64,000 bases of DNA from Streptomyces actinomycinicus (GCF_016741775.1 NZ_JAERRK010000007.1:1-64000), one strand, 5' to 3'. Shown: positions 33,442 to 44,401, counted from the stretch's first letter. Notes: generated by a model not told the origin, from the sequence alone. Program-made: numbers and translations.

Positions 33442-34905
33442 TCAGCGGGTGTCCATGCGCGCGACGGCGGCGTCGCGGATGGCGGCGCGACGGGCTTTGC
33501 CGGCGTCGTCACGCAAGAGCTGGTCGGTGAACTCGATCGAGCGCGGAATCTTGTAGCGGACCAGACGCTCCGCGAGGTGGCCGAGGAGATCCTCGGCACC
33601 GACGTCGGCGGTGGTCTGCACGACGGCGTGGACCCGCTGACCGAGGTCGTCGTCGGGCAGGCCGACGACGACGCTGGAGAGCACCGCGGGGTGCTCGCTC
33701 AGGGCCGCCTCGACCTCGGCCGGGTAGACGTTGGCGCCCCCGGAGACGATCAGGTCGGTGCGGCGGTCGCTGAGGTAGAGATAGCCGTCCTCGTCCATCC
33801 AGCCGAGGTCGCCCAGGGACTCCCAGTCGCCGTGCGCGCGGGCCTCGGCCCCGATGTACCGGTAGCCGGGGTGTCCCTGGGGGGCACGCATGAATATCTC
33901 ACCGACCACCCGTGGCGGGACCGGTATGCCGTCGGCGTCCAGGACGGTCATCTCGCCGACCCTCGGGCGTCCCACCGAGCCTCGGTGCTCCAGCCACTCG
34001 GTGCCGTCGAGCGCGGCGATCGCCTGGGACTCGGTGCCGGAATACATCTCCCACAGCCGCTCAGGGCCGATCAGACCGATCCACGCCTCCTTCACCCACT
34101 CCGGGCAGGCCGCCGCGGCGTGCAACACCACCCGCAGAGAGGAGGGGTCGAACCGCTCGGGTTCCTCCTGTACCGCTCGCCAGATGCGCTGCATCATCGT
34201 GGGCACCACCATCATCCAGCCCACGCGGTGGATGCGGATCGCGTCGATCGCCGCCGCGGTGTCGAAGCGGGGCAGCACCACCAGGTGGTGGCCCATGAAC
34301 AGCCCCAGGCCGGAGAAGGTGAACGGCGCGTTGTGGTAGAGCGGGCCGCAGACCAGCTGGCACTCGTCCGGTTGCATGAGCATCCCGCGGGCCTGGTCGA
34401 GGTCGATGTCACCGCTGTGGCCGTCGACGATGAGCTTGGCCCGCCCGGTGCTGCCACCCGAGGTCGGCGCCTTCCAGGACGGGGAGATCCGGTCGGGCAG
34501 CGGGCCGTCGTCCAGGCCCGCGGCGGGCTCGAAGCCGGCCGGGATGCCGGTGACGCCCGGGTGGTCCGAGGGGTCCGGGGCGCCGGCGACCAGGACGGAG
34601 CCGGCCAGCTCCACGATCGCCTGCCGCTCGCGGAGCGGCAGCCGCCAGGAGACGGGTTGCGGGATGGCACCGAGTTTCCAGACGGCGACGGTGGCGAGGT
34701 AGAACTCGACCGAGTTCGGCAGCGCGATGGTGACGAAGTCGCCCTGCATGACGCCGAGTTGGGCGTAGGCGCGGGCGAGCCGGTTGCTCCGCCGCTCGAG
34801 CTGCTCGCGGCTGATGGTCTGCCTGCCACAGGTCACGGCGGGGCGCTGCGGGTCCCGCTCGGCAAGCTCTCTGATGATGCGGCCGATGGGTTGCTTCTTG
34901 GGCAT
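33442..34905 (-). CDS. AMP-dependent acyl-CoA ligase
   Basis: A 487-residue adenylate-forming enzyme that should activate a carboxylic acid to its CoA thioester through an acyl-AMP. The A3 phosphate loop is TSGGSTGRAK (about residues 148-157), followed by LYHNAPFTF (aromatic motif), MYSGTES (A5), GDLGWMDEDGYLYLSDRRTD (A7/A8), IVSGGANVYPAEVE, and the C-terminal catalytic Lys in DDAGKARR (about 473). The wording of these motifs is nearest to bile-acid/steroid-CoA-ligase-like and fatty-acyl-CoA ligases. The ATG at 34905 has AAGGAAG upstream. It is divergent from the thiolase/FadB operon, so the set looks like activation followed by beta-oxidation. Confidence 0.9.
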   Translation of the reverse strand: MPKKQPIGRIIRELAERDPQRPAVTCGRQTISREQLERRSNRLARAYAQLGVMQGDFVTIALPNSVEFYLATVAVWKLGAIPQPVSWRLPLRERQAIVELAGSVLVAGAPDPSDHPGVTGIPAGFEPAAGLDDGPLPDRISPSWKAPTSGGSTGRAKLIVDGHSGDIDLDQARGMLMQPDECQLVCGPLYHNAPFTFSGLGLFMGHHLVVLPRFDTAAAIDAIRIHRVGWMMVVPTMMQRIWRAVQEEPERFDPSSLRVVLHAAAACPEWVKEAWIGLIGPERLWEMYSGTESQAIAALDGTEWLEHRGSVGRPRVGEMTVLDADGIPVPPRVVGEIFMRAPQGHPGYRYIGAEARAHGDWESLGDLGWMDEDGYLYLSDRRTDLIVSGGANVYPAEVEAALSEHPAVLSSVVVGLPDDDLGQRVHAVVQTTADVGAEDLLGHLAERLVRYKIPRSIEFTDQLLRDDAGKARRAAIRDAAVARMDTR

Positions 34906-35184
34906 CCGACTTCCTTGTTCGGTGCTGGACAGGCTTTGACTGCTCGAGCGGGTAGCGCCGGGGCCCCACGCAGTCGGTGTGCTGGCAAGGGACAAGAAGG
35001 CAACGGTTCTGCGTTCGCCTGTGAAACCGACAGCGCCGCCGTCACCCTGGCTGCACCGTGGGCTTCCCCGCCATGAAAAGGCCACGGGCCGGCGAAGCGC
35101 ATCCGTAGGTCCACTGGGCCGGTCACGGTTGCGCCTTGGGCAGTGAGCCCGTGACCACGGCCGCGACTGCTCCGTGCTGGACAG
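34906..35184. other. Divergent region between ligase and thiolase, left part
   Basis: Upstream region of the ligase. No gene, hairpin or operator repeat stands out. The GAGTA-N5-TACTC motif is absent here. Confidence 0.45.
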
Positions 35185-35421
35185 CTACGCCGACGGCGGG
35201 TAACACTTCGGGCAGCGGGGCCCGCTGAGCGGGCTGTCACCCACCGCAGGGACGTCCCAGGGGCGTCCCCCGTGGAAGAGCCCGTACGTCGACGGGCACA
35301 CACACCACACCACCTGTTCACGTCTGACGCGTCTGCCCCGCCGCCGCGCCCGCCGCTGGAAGCGCACCCTCGTCCTGGTTCCGCTTCCCGTCGCCGTGCG
35401 TACCGCCGCAACCGGCTCCAC
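35185..35421 (-). CDS. Possible small zinc-binding protein
   Basis: A GTG-initiated frame of 78 residues. The second half reads [20 protein letters not shown], then [12 protein letters not shown], with a CxC and CxxC pair that could bind zinc and a sequence that looks natural rather than random. The first half is Arg-rich and doubtful, and a shorter start at a GTG just before VWCVC is possible. No good ribosome binding site is seen. It lies inside the divergent region upstream of the thiolase. Confidence 0.35.
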   Translation of the reverse strand: MEPVAAVRTATGSGTRTRVRFQRRARRRGRRVRREQVVWCVCPSTYGLFHGGRPWDVPAVGDSPLSGPRCPKCYPPSA

Positions 35422-35556
35422 GGCATCACCGCGGTACGGCGGCTGCGCGAACCCATCTGGCGACGCCGCTCTCCGCCGCACCCCACGGCACAGCCCGCGG
35501 GCCGCGCCATCCTCATCCGCCGGCACCCCCGGCCTATCCGGAGCAAAGGACCAGTT

Positions 35557-36765
<1,209 letters not shown>

Positions 36766-36821
36766 CCGTCCCCCTCCCCCGGCAGGCCCCGAGCGCACCG
36801 ACACGGAACAGGACACCTCTC

Positions 36822-38999
36822 ATGACCGACACCACCATGATCCGCTGGGAGCAGGACACCGACGGCGTCGTCCTCCTGACGATCGACAACCCCGACGGCT
36901 CCGTCAACCTTCTGAGTCCCCTCTTCGAGCGATCGCTGGCCGCGACCGTGGACCGGCTGGAGGCCGAACGCGACGACATCACCGGCGTGGTCCTCACCTC
37001 CGCCAAGAAGACCTTCTTCGCCGGCGCCGACCCGGCCGTCCTCGGCCGGACCGCGCCCGAGCGTGCCGCGGAGCTGACTGCGGGCGGTGATCTCCTCAAG
37101 AGCCTGCTGCGGCGGCTGGAGAAGCTCGGCCGGCCGGTGGTCGCCGCGCTCAACGGATCCGCGACCGGTGCCGGCCTGGAGATCGCACTGGCCTGTCACC
37201 ACCGCATCGCCCTGGACGTCAAGGGCAGCCGGATCGGTCTGCCCGAGGTCGCCCTCGGCCTGCTGCCCGGTCTCGGCGGCCTGACCCGCACCGTGCGGCT
37301 GCTCGGGCTGCAGGAGGCCGTGAGCGAGGTCCTGCTGACCGGACGGTTGTTCACACCGGCCACGGCCCTGGCCCAGGGCCTGGTCGACGACCTGGTCACG
37401 GTTCCCGAGGAGCTTGTGGTCCGTGCCCGGCAGTGGATCGCCGCCCATCCCGACGCCACCCAGCCCTGGGACCGCCGCGCCTACCGCATCCCCGGCGGGC
37501 ACTCCCCCTCGAAGGCCCACAACACCTTCCAGGCTTCGGTCGTGCTGCCCCTCTCGGCCGCCGCGCGCAAGCTGGGCCGCGGTACCCCCATGATCGCCCC
37601 GCACCGCATCGTCGCCGCAGCGGTCGAAGGCACCCAGGTCGACATCGACACCGCCTTCAAGATCGAGTCCCGCTACTTCGCCGAGCTGGCCTGCGGCCCG
37701 ATCTCCTCGAACATGATCAAGGCCTTCCACTTCGACACCCGGCACATCGCCAAGGGCGGCAGCCGGCCCACGGGCTTTCCCCGGCACCGCGCCGAGAAGG
37801 CCGTCGTGCTCGGGGCCGGAATGATGGGTGCCGGCATCGCCTACGTCTGTGCCAGGGCCGGAATCGAGGTCGTCCTGAAGGACCTCAGCGTGGAGGCCGC
37901 CGAGCGCGGCAAGGGCTACTCCGCGAAGATCCTCGACAAGGCCGTCGCGGCGGGCACGATCAGCGAGGCCGACCGTGACGAGGTGCTGGCCCGGATCACC
38001 ACCGGCGAGCGCCCCGAGGACGCGGCCGGCGCCGACCTCGTGATCGAGGCGGTCTTCGAGGACACCGAGCTGAAGAAGAACGTCTTCGCCGAGATCGAGC
38101 CCCATCTCGCCCCCGGCGCGGTACTCGGGTCCAACACCTCCACCCTGCCGATCAGCAGCCTGGCGGAGGGGGTTGCGCACCCCGGGGACTTCATCGGCCT
38201 GCACTTCTTCTCGCCCGTCGACAGGATGGCCCTGCTGGAGATCATCGTCGGCGAGAAGACCTCCGCCTCAACCCTGGCCAAGGCCTTCGACATCGCCCAG
38301 CAGATCGGCAAGACCCCGATCGTGGTCGGCGACAGCCGCGGCTTCTTCACCAGCCGCGTCATCGGCACCTTCCTCACCGAGGCCGTCGAGATGATCGCTG
38401 AGGGCGCCCACCCCGCCTCGGTGGAGCAGGCGGGCCTCCAGGCGGGCTACCCCACGGCCCCGCTCGCGCTCAACGACGAACTGAACATGAGGCTCGCCGT
38501 GAAGGTCCGCGCGGAGACCAAGGCCGCCTGGATCGCCGGGGGCCGGCCGCTGGTGGAGAGGGCGTCCTTCCGCGTCGTCGACCGCATGGTGGAGGAGTTC
38601 GGCCGCCCGGGCCGCGTGGAGGGCGCCGGCTTCTACGACTACGCAGACGGCAAGCGCGTCGGGCTGTGGCCGGGGCTGGCGGAGGCATTCGGCACCGGCA
38701 CCACCGAGATCCCGTTCGCGGACATGGTCGAGCGGATGCTCTTCGCCGAGGCGATCGAGTCGGTCAAGTGCCTCGATGAGAACGTGCTGCGTTCCGTCCC
38801 GGACGCCAACGTCGGTTCCCTGCTGGGAATCGGCTTCCCCGCCTGGACCGGCGGCGTCCTGCAGTACGTCAACCAGTACGACGGCGGCCCGGCCGGCTTC
38901 GTCGCCCGTGCCCGCCGGCTAGCCGAACGCTACGGCGACCGCTTCACGCCGCCCGCCTCCCTCGTCACCATGGCCGAGAACGGCGGGACCTACCAGTAG
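36822..38999 (+). CDS. fadB: FadB-like enoyl-CoA hydratase/3-hydroxyacyl-CoA dehydrogenase
   Basis: A 725-residue fusion. The N-terminal crotonase domain (about residues 1-190) has the oxyanion segment TFFAGADPAVLG and both expected Glu positions in GAGLEIALACHH and IGLPEVALGLLPGLGG. The NAD-binding domain starts near 326 with VVLGAGMMGAGIAYV. The dehydrogenase His is in GLHFFSPVDRM (about 458), and two C-terminal helical domains follow. It should hydrate trans-2-enoyl-CoA and oxidise the 3-hydroxyacyl-CoA for the upstream thiolase. A strong hairpin follows the stop, so the operon ends here, before the orphan nuoB. Confidence 0.93.
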   Translation: MTDTTMIRWEQDTDGVVLLTIDNPDGSVNLLSPLFERSLAATVDRLEAERDDITGVVLTSAKKTFFAGADPAVLGRTAPERAAELTAGGDLLKSLLRRLEKLGRPVVAALNGSATGAGLEIALACHHRIALDVKGSRIGLPEVALGLLPGLGGLTRTVRLLGLQEAVSEVLLTGRLFTPATALAQGLVDDLVTVPEELVVRARQWIAAHPDATQPWDRRAYRIPGGHSPSKAHNTFQASVVLPLSAAARKLGRGTPMIAPHRIVAAAVEGTQVDIDTAFKIESRYFAELACGPISSNMIKAFHFDTRHIAKGGSRPTGFPRHRAEKAVVLGAGMMGAGIAYVCARAGIEVVLKDLSVEAAERGKGYSAKILDKAVAAGTISEADRDEVLARITTGERPEDAAGADLVIEAVFEDTELKKNVFAEIEPHLAPGAVLGSNTSTLPISSLAEGVAHPGDFIGLHFFSPVDRMALLEIIVGEKTSASTLAKAFDIAQQIGKTPIVVGDSRGFFTSRVIGTFLTEAVEMIAEGAHPASVEQAGLQAGYPTAPLALNDELNMRLAVKVRAETKAAWIAGGRPLVERASFRVVDRMVEEFGRPGRVEGAGFYDYADGKRVGLWPGLAEAFGTGTTEIPFADMVERMLFAEAIESVKCLDENVLRSVPDANVGSLLGIGFPAWTGGVLQYVNQYDGGPAGFVARARRLAERYGDRFTPPASLVTMAENGGTYQ

Positions 39000-39016
39000 C
39001 CACGGACGGCACACGA

Positions 39017-39047
39017 GACCCCTCGCCTGTACCGGCGGCGAGGGGTC
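39017..39047 (+). terminator. Terminator of the thiolase/FadB operon
   Basis: GACCCCTCGCC (39017-39027) pairs with GGCGAGGGGTC (39037-39047) across a 9-base loop, 17 bases after the FadB stop. Confidence 0.8.
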
Positions 39048-39124
39048 CCGCGGGCACCTCCGCATGTCCCGTCGCCGGGCCAGGGAGGCGCCTGTTCGCT
39101 TCCGTGCACATGTGCAGTGGCCGG

Positions 39125-39142
39125 TGAGTAGTCGTTACTCAA
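39125..39142 (+). promoter_or_regulatory. GAGTA-N5-TACTC operator upstream of nuoB
   Basis: TGAGTA-GTCGT-TACTCAA is a near-perfect dyad, 91 bases ahead of the NuoB start. The core (GTCNT) and right half (TACTCAA) match the sites at 30851, 30876 and 41412. All four are in the same orientation on the plus strand. Confidence 0.7.
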
Positions 39143-39233
39143 AGCGGCGCGGTACAGCGCAGCCGGCCCTTCGCCCCCGGGACGCTGCGACAAGACCGAC
39201 ACCGTCGTGACGGGATGTGAGGAGGCGAGTTCC

Positions 39234-39812
39234 ATGGGGCTCGAAGAGAGTCTTCCCAGCGGCTATGCGCTGACGACCGTCGAACTGCTTGCAGGATGGG
39301 CCCGCAAGTCGTCCATGTTCCCCGCCACCTTCGGGTTGGCGTGCTGTGCCATCGAGATGATGGCCACCGGGGGCGCAAGGCATGACCTGGCCCGGTGGGG
39401 GATGGAGTACTGGCGCGGACCCCGCCAGGCCGACCTGTTGATCGTGTCGGGCCGGGTCAGCCAGAAGATGGCCCCTGTGCTTCGCCGCGTCTACGACCAG
39501 ATGCCGAACCCCAAGTGGGTCATCGCCATGGGGGTGTGCGCGTCGTCCGGCGGCATGTTCAACAACTACGCGGTCGTGCAGGGCGTCGACCACATCGTGC
39601 CGGTCGACGTCTACCTGCCCGGCTGTCCGCCTCGCCCCGAGATGCTCATCGACGCGGTCGTCGAACTGCACGAGCAGGTCCGGCGCGAGCCTCTGGGCGC
39701 CCACCGGGAAGAGGCGGTCCGCGCCGCCGAGCGGGCGGCATCGCAGGCTCGCCCGGTCGTGGATCCGCACCTCGACGAGCCTTGCGGGCCCACGGTCCCG
39801 CCGGCCCGGTGA
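39234..39812 (+). CDS. Orphan NuoB (NADH:quinone oxidoreductase subunit B-like)
   Basis: A 192-residue protein with every hallmark of complex I subunit NuoB, which carries the last iron-sulfur cluster (N2). The four Cys ligands are present: GLACCAIEM (residues 37-38), GVCASSGG (102) and LPGCPPRPE (131). The [20 protein letters not shown] segment is also typical. The ATG at 39234 follows GAGGAGG; the frame is open slightly upstream but lacks a second site. No other nuo gene is nearby, and the gene follows beta-oxidation genes behind a regulated promoter. It may replace NuoB in complex I under some condition or serve another redox partner. The C-terminal 40 residues are poorly conserved and probably disordered. 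Confidence 0.9.
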   Translation: MGLEESLPSGYALTTVELLAGWARKSSMFPATFGLACCAIEMMATGGARHDLARWGMEYWRGPRQADLLIVSGRVSQKMAPVLRRVYDQMPNPKWVIAMGVCASSGGMFNNYAVVQGVDHIVPVDVYLPGCPPRPEMLIDAVVELHEQVRREPLGAHREEAVRAAERAASQARPVVDPHLDEPCGPTVPPAR

Positions 39813-39896
39813 CGCACCCCCGGACCCGCCCTTCGCCTGGGAGGCGGGGATCGTGTCCGCCACTCAGGGCACCAGGCGGCCGGGGGCAACGACGAA

Positions 39897-39926
39897 GCGC
39901 GGTGTGAGGGCGTCCTCACACCGCGC
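39897..39926. terminator. Hairpin between nuoB-like gene and convergent membrane gene
   Basis: GCGCGGTGTGAGG-GCGT-CCTCACACCGCGC is a perfect 13-bp stem with a 4-base loop, 84 bases after the NuoB stop and 118 bases from the end of the minus-strand gene at 40045. It could serve both. Confidence 0.8.
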
Positions 39927-40044
39927 CAGGTCTCCCCTCACGGGGTGGTCATCGCTCGTCAGGCGCTCTTCGGGCGCCGATGATCCAGTGTGTGGGCGCG
40001 GCCGGTTCGGACACGCGAACCCGGGGACCCGGTGGAGCCGCCGT

Positions 40045-41103
40045 TCACGGGCGGCCGGCCTTGGCGCGCCGGCTGCCGCCGAAGAAAAGCAGCGCCAGAC
40101 CACAAGTCGCCCAGGTGAGGAGCGTGATGAGCGGCCCGGCCGAAGCAGCGCCGTCGAAGAAGGTGACCGAGCGCAGAAGGCTCGCGCCGGCACCCGGCGG
40201 CAGCAGCTGCCCGAACGCACCCCACGGCTGCGGCAGCATCTCCGGCGCGCTCGCCACACCCGACAGGGGATTGCCGAGCAGCAGCACAGTGATGACGCCC
40301 AGCCCGAGCCCCGCATGGCCCAGAGCGGTCCCGAGCCCGGCGATGGTGATGCTGATGGTGAAGACGATCAGACTGACGATCGAGGCCTCGGCCAGGTAGT
40401 TCCCGTCGAAGGCTCCGATCCAGCCGTGCACCACCGCGGTCGTGCACAGGCCGGCGAACGCCGCGAAGGCCGTGGCCGCCAGGAGGCGCTCGCGCCGGCC
40501 CGGCAGCTTGAGGGCGACGAGGATGCCGCCGATCATGCCCGTGAGCACCAGCGGCAGCATCGACGAAGCGAAGGCCGCACCCCGGGCGTCCTTCTTCGGT
40601 GCGGGGCGAACGTCCTCCAGGGTGACCGGCTTGCCGCTCCGCTTCTCGATCTCTCCTGCCACGTGGGTGAAGGCCGCTGCCACCGCACCGCTTGCCGCCG
40701 AGGATATGAGCACCTTGGGGCCCTTGGGGTCGGCGACGATCGCCGCGTAGGCGTCGCGGTCGAGGATCGCGTCACGGGCGGCCTTCTCGTCGGACTTCAC
40801 CGCGATGTCGAACGCTCCCGGCTCAGTCTTCTGGAGGTGCTCCTTCACCGGCCCGGCCATCTGGCTCGTCCCGGCGACCACGATGGGGACGTCATGAGGC
40901 TCGCTGCGGGCAGCCGGCCAGGCGAAGGCGATGACGACCACGAGCTGCACCACGGTCAGGACCGTGGCCATCACCACCGCGAGCCTGGAGCCGGTGGGTC
41001 CATGGCCGCCCGGCGAGGCCGGTCCGCCTGCGGATTCGGTCGCGGCCGATGAGGACTCGACGGAAGGCCGGTCGCCCAGTGAGTCGATGGGGTAGGGGGG
41101 CAC
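40045..41103 (-). CDS. Membrane protein related to YhgE/ABC-2 permeases
   Basis: A 352-residue membrane protein: a disordered N-terminus (Ser/Pro/Gly-rich), one helix (LAVVMATVLTVVQLVVVIAF), an outside domain of about 130 residues including VPIVVAGTSQMAGPVKEHLQ and AYAAIVADPKGPKVLISSAA, then five helices (SMLPLVLTGMIGGILVALKL; SLIVFTISITIAGLGTALG). The outside-domain wording mirrors YhgE/Pip-type proteins such as the one at 29122. The GTG at 41103 has GGAGGAG upstream. It is divergent from the LuxR gene at 41450, whose leader holds the shared operator. A role in export or envelope maintenance is likely; the substrate is unknown. Confidence 0.8.
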   Translation of the reverse strand: MPPYPIDSLGDRPSVESSSAATESAGGPASPGGHGPTGSRLAVVMATVLTVVQLVVVIAFAWPAARSEPHDVPIVVAGTSQMAGPVKEHLQKTEPGAFDIAVKSDEKAARDAILDRDAYAAIVADPKGPKVLISSAASGAVAAAFTHVAGEIEKRSGKPVTLEDVRPAPKKDARGAAFASSMLPLVLTGMIGGILVALKLPGRRERLLAATAFAAFAGLCTTAVVHGWIGAFDGNYLAEASIVSLIVFTISITIAGLGTALGHAGLGLGVITVLLLGNPLSGVASAPEMLPQPWGAFGQLLPPGAGASLLRSVTFFDGAASAGPLITLLTWATCGLALLFFGGSRRAKAGRP

Positions 41104-41449
41104 TGCTCCTCCAGAGAGGTGTCATAGGCCTCCGGAAACCGGAGGTCGTGAGGGACAGCGGTGCCGCGCGGCGCTGTTCACCGCCGCGCGTCATCGCCGG
41201 CGTACAGCACATCGCCTTCAGGCTCCCGGAGCATCAGGGATCACCCCCCTACGTTTGGACATTGGTGCCCCTAGATCACCGGCCGCACGGCGTCATATCG
41301 CATCGACCTCAGCTGCCACGGAGGAGAGAGCCGGCCGCCGTGCTGACGGCCGGCGTCCCGGCACCATGACGCCGAGCGAGCGTGACGGTGTCGACCCCGT
41401 TCGTCGGCCCCTTGAGTAATCTCTGCTCAAGAAAGGGTGCAAAGGGTCC
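41104..41449. other. Divergent region with hairpin and operator
   Basis: About 345 bases. It holds a short palindrome CCTCCGG-AAA-CCGGAGG at 41129-41145, next to the membrane-protein start, and the GAGTA-type operator at 41412-41430, next to the LuxR start. No gene is seen. Confidence 0.6.
41412..41430 (+). promoter_or_regulatory. TTGAGTA-N5-TGCTCAA operator ahead of LuxR
   Basis: TTGAGTA-ATCTC-TGCTCAA is the most extended dyad of the four related sites. It ends 19 bases before the GTG start at 41450, so a bound protein would block the leader or promoter directly. This suggests repression of the LuxR gene by an unlinked or unrecognised regulator. Confidence 0.7.
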
Positions 41450-44338
41450 GTGAATGATGAATCGAGACCGGTTCGGTTCCTTGGCGTTCTAGGGTGCCTT
41501 CGTTGGTGCCGGTCTGGGGGCGTCCGGGACCAGCCCGTTCTTCCCGACCGGAATCGCCGGACAACGGAGGCGACCGACATCCACACGCATCCCGACCTGT
41601 ACGGCCGTGCGGTTGAACAGGTGAAGATCGATGATGTGTTGCACGAGGCCGCGATATCGGGCAGCGGCCTACTTCTGCTGCACGGTGAGCCCGGAGCCGG
41701 AAAAAGCGCGCTGCTCGACCACGCACGGCGACGTGCTGTCGCAACGGGGATGACCGTGGTCGAGGCACGTGGGGCACGGCCGGAATCGGAATATCCGTTC
41801 GCCGGACTGCACCAGCTCCTTCACCCGCTGAGGCACCATCTTCCCGCGCTGCCACCAGCGCAGGCGGAAGTCCTGTCGGGGGTGCTGCGCCTCGCTTCCC
41901 TACGGCCTGACGACATGTTTCCCGTGTCCGTCGCCGTGCTGGCGCTCATGACCGAGGCGGCACGGGAAGGAGGCCTCCTATGTCTCCTCGACGACGCGCA
42001 GTGGGTGGACCAGGCCACGGTGAACACCTTGCTGTTCGTGGCGCGCCGCCTGCGAGGGGAAGGTGTGGCGCTGCTGGTCGCCCAGCGCGACCCCGGGTGG
42101 GACGCGCTGGCTGATCCCGTGCTTCCCCGTGTGCGGCTGGAGGGGCTCGACCTCGAGGCGGCGACCAGCCTGCTGGCGGCCTGGACCGAAGACATCGTCG
42201 ACCCCCGCGTCGCCGGGGAACTCGTGGCGAGGACCCGCGGGAACACCCTGGCGTTGACCGAACTCGGTTCGGCCCTGTCGGCACCGCAGTTGTCCGGGCG
42301 TGAGCCGCTGCCGAACCCGCTGCCGCTGGGTGAGGGGGTCGAACGGGCCTTTCTGGACCGGGTGCGCGCTCTGCCGCACGCTACACAGCTCGCCCTGCTG
42401 GTCGCCGCGGCGGAGGAGACAGGTGACATGGCGGCGGTCCTGACCGCGACGGCGCGCCTGGGTCTCGACTGTTCCAGTTTCGATCCAGCGGAAGAGTCCG
42501 GCGTCATCGGTGTCGCCGGCCGGCGCATCGTCTTCCGCCACCCCGTGGTGCGCACGGCGGTGTACAGCGCATCGAGCTTCACTCAGCGTCGCAAGGTGCA
42601 CGGGGCGCTCGCGGACGTGCTGTTGCCGGAGGCCAGGGACGGCCGCAGGGCATGGCACCTGGCGGCCGCCGCCATGGGACCGGACGAGGAGGTGGCCGCA
42701 GAACTCGCGGACGCGGCCGAGGCCGCCCGAAGCAGAGGTGATCGCCTATCGGCATCGGCTCTGTGGGAACGGGCCGCCCACCTCACTCCGGAGGTGGACC
42801 TGCGAGCCAGGCGTCTGTACGAAGCCTCTCGCGCCGCATGGCAGTCGGGCCGACTGCAGCACACCGAGGCATTGATCGCGGAGGCGGAACTCATCGTCCG
42901 TCAGCCGGAGGTGCTGGGCAAGCTCCTCAGGCTCCGTGGCACCGTGCAGTTGCGCAGCGGGGTGATCACGGAGGCGTTCCGGACCCTGTCGAGGGCGGCG
43001 GCCTGCCTGGCGGAATCCGATCCCGCGATCGCCGCGCGCTGCCTTGTCGAGGCGGCCGAAGCCGCGTCGTACGGGGGCGATCTGTCCCGCTGCGTGGAGC
43101 TGGGCGCCACGGCCGGCCTGTTGCCCTTCGGCAGTCCGACGGTGCAGTGCACGCACCTGCTGCTCAGCGGTATCGGCGCCGTGGCGACCGGCGACGTCCG
43201 TGGTGCCCGGGAGCTGATCACCCGGGGTACCGAAAAGGCCGTTGCCCTGGGCGACCCGACGCTCATCGCCTGGGCCGGAATCGGTGCCCTGTACCTCGGC
43301 GACGGGGCACAGGCACTCACGCTGTACCAGCAGGTGAGCGACCTGGCGAGGACGTCGGGTCACTTGGGTTCCCAGCCGGGCGATCTCCATTTCGTCGTCG
43401 CGCTGGAGACGTGCAGCGGGGGCGAGGCGGTGGCACTCGCCGAGGAGGGTCTGAGGCTCGCCCGCAAGACGGGGCAGGACAACCTGGCGGCCGTTCACCT
43501 GTCACGGCTCGCCCTGCTGCACGCGCTGCGCGGAGACGAGCCGGCCTGCCGCGATGCGGCGGAGGAGGCTCTGAGCGTCGCGCTGGGCCGCAGGATCGGC
43601 CTTGCCGTGGCCACGGCCCGGTACTCCCTCGCCGTTCTGGCACTGATGCGGGGGGAGTTCGCGGAGGCACTCCATCTGTTCGAACTGCTGGCCGCGTCCG
43701 AGCCGGGCAGGGGTCATCCCATGGTCAGCATGCTGTCGTTGCCGGACCGCATCGAGGCGGCGGTGCGCGCGCGGGAACCGGAGTCCGCGCGGGCGGCGAT
43801 GGGGACGCTGGAGGCATGGCAGGCCGGCGCCGAGAGCGGGGAAGCGCGCGCACTCGTCGCGAGGTCACGGGCCTTGCTCACCGATGACGACGAACAGGCC
43901 ATCGGGCTCTTCGAGGAGGCCCTGCGACTGCACGGCGGACATGTTCCCGTCGAGAGGGCGCGGACGGAGCTGTACCTGGGTGAGCGGCTGAGGCGCGCAC
44001 GCAAGCGGGTGGACGCCCGCCGCTGTCTGCGGAGCGCCGCGGACACACTGGACCAGCTCGATGTGGGGCCGTGGGCCGAGCGTGCCTGGCGCGAACTGCG
44101 CGCCACCGGCCAGACGACCCGCCGGCGCAAGGAGGGGTCCGGTGAGCTGACTCCTCAGGAGCGGCGCATCGCGCGCCTGGCCGCGGCGGGCAACTCCAAC
44201 CAGGAGATCGCCACGCAGCTCATTCTGAGCCGCCGCACGGTCGAGTATCACCTCTACAAGGTCTTCCCCAAGCTCGGAGTCGCCTCCCGGGCGGAACTGA
44301 CACAGCTCTACTACTGCGAGCCCACCCTGTTCGACTGA
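41450..44338 (+). CDS. Large ATP-binding LuxR regulator (LAL type)
   Basis: A 962-residue LAL regulator. Walker A is LHGEPGAGKSALL (about residues 79-91), Walker B LLCLLDDAQWVDQAT (about 180), and the C-terminal LuxR helix-turn-helix LTPQERRIARLAAAGNSNQE, then IATQLILSRRTVEYHLYKVF. The GTG at 41450 has AAAGGG upstream. There is no other standard start before the ATPase domain, although a GGAGG precedes an in-frame ATC near 41579. It belongs to the commoner LAL subgroup, distinct from the paralog pair at 24889 and 44982. The operator at 41412 lies in its leader. It could activate the surrounding lipid genes; that is inference. Confidence 0.9.
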   Translation: MNDESRPVRFLGVLGCLRWCRSGGVRDQPVLPDRNRRTTEATDIHTHPDLYGRAVEQVKIDDVLHEAAISGSGLLLLHGEPGAGKSALLDHARRRAVATGMTVVEARGARPESEYPFAGLHQLLHPLRHHLPALPPAQAEVLSGVLRLASLRPDDMFPVSVAVLALMTEAAREGGLLCLLDDAQWVDQATVNTLLFVARRLRGEGVALLVAQRDPGWDALADPVLPRVRLEGLDLEAATSLLAAWTEDIVDPRVAGELVARTRGNTLALTELGSALSAPQLSGREPLPNPLPLGEGVERAFLDRVRALPHATQLALLVAAAEETGDMAAVLTATARLGLDCSSFDPAEESGVIGVAGRRIVFRHPVVRTAVYSASSFTQRRKVHGALADVLLPEARDGRRAWHLAAAAMGPDEEVAAELADAAEAARSRGDRLSASALWERAAHLTPEVDLRARRLYEASRAAWQSGRLQHTEALIAEAELIVRQPEVLGKLLRLRGTVQLRSGVITEAFRTLSRAAACLAESDPAIAARCLVEAAEAASYGGDLSRCVELGATAGLLPFGSPTVQCTHLLLSGIGAVATGDVRGARELITRGTEKAVALGDPTLIAWAGIGALYLGDGAQALTLYQQVSDLARTSGHLGSQPGDLHFVVALETCSGGEAVALAEEGLRLARKTGQDNLAAVHLSRLALLHALRGDEPACRDAAEEALSVALGRRIGLAVATARYSLAVLALMRGEFAEALHLFELLAASEPGRGHPMVSMLSLPDRIEAAVRAREPESARAAMGTLEAWQAGAESGEARALVARSRALLTDDDEQAIGLFEEALRLHGGHVPVERARTELYLGERLRRARKRVDARRCLRSAADTLDQLDVGPWAERAWRELRATGQTTRRRKEGSGELTPQERRIARLAAAGNSNQEIATQLILSRRTVEYHLYKVFPKLGVASRAELTQLYYCEPTLFD

Positions 44339-44401
44339 TGGGTCGCACGATCATCAGGGAGCAAAGGGTCGTCACACCGTGGCCAGGCCGGATTGCAGTG
44401 G

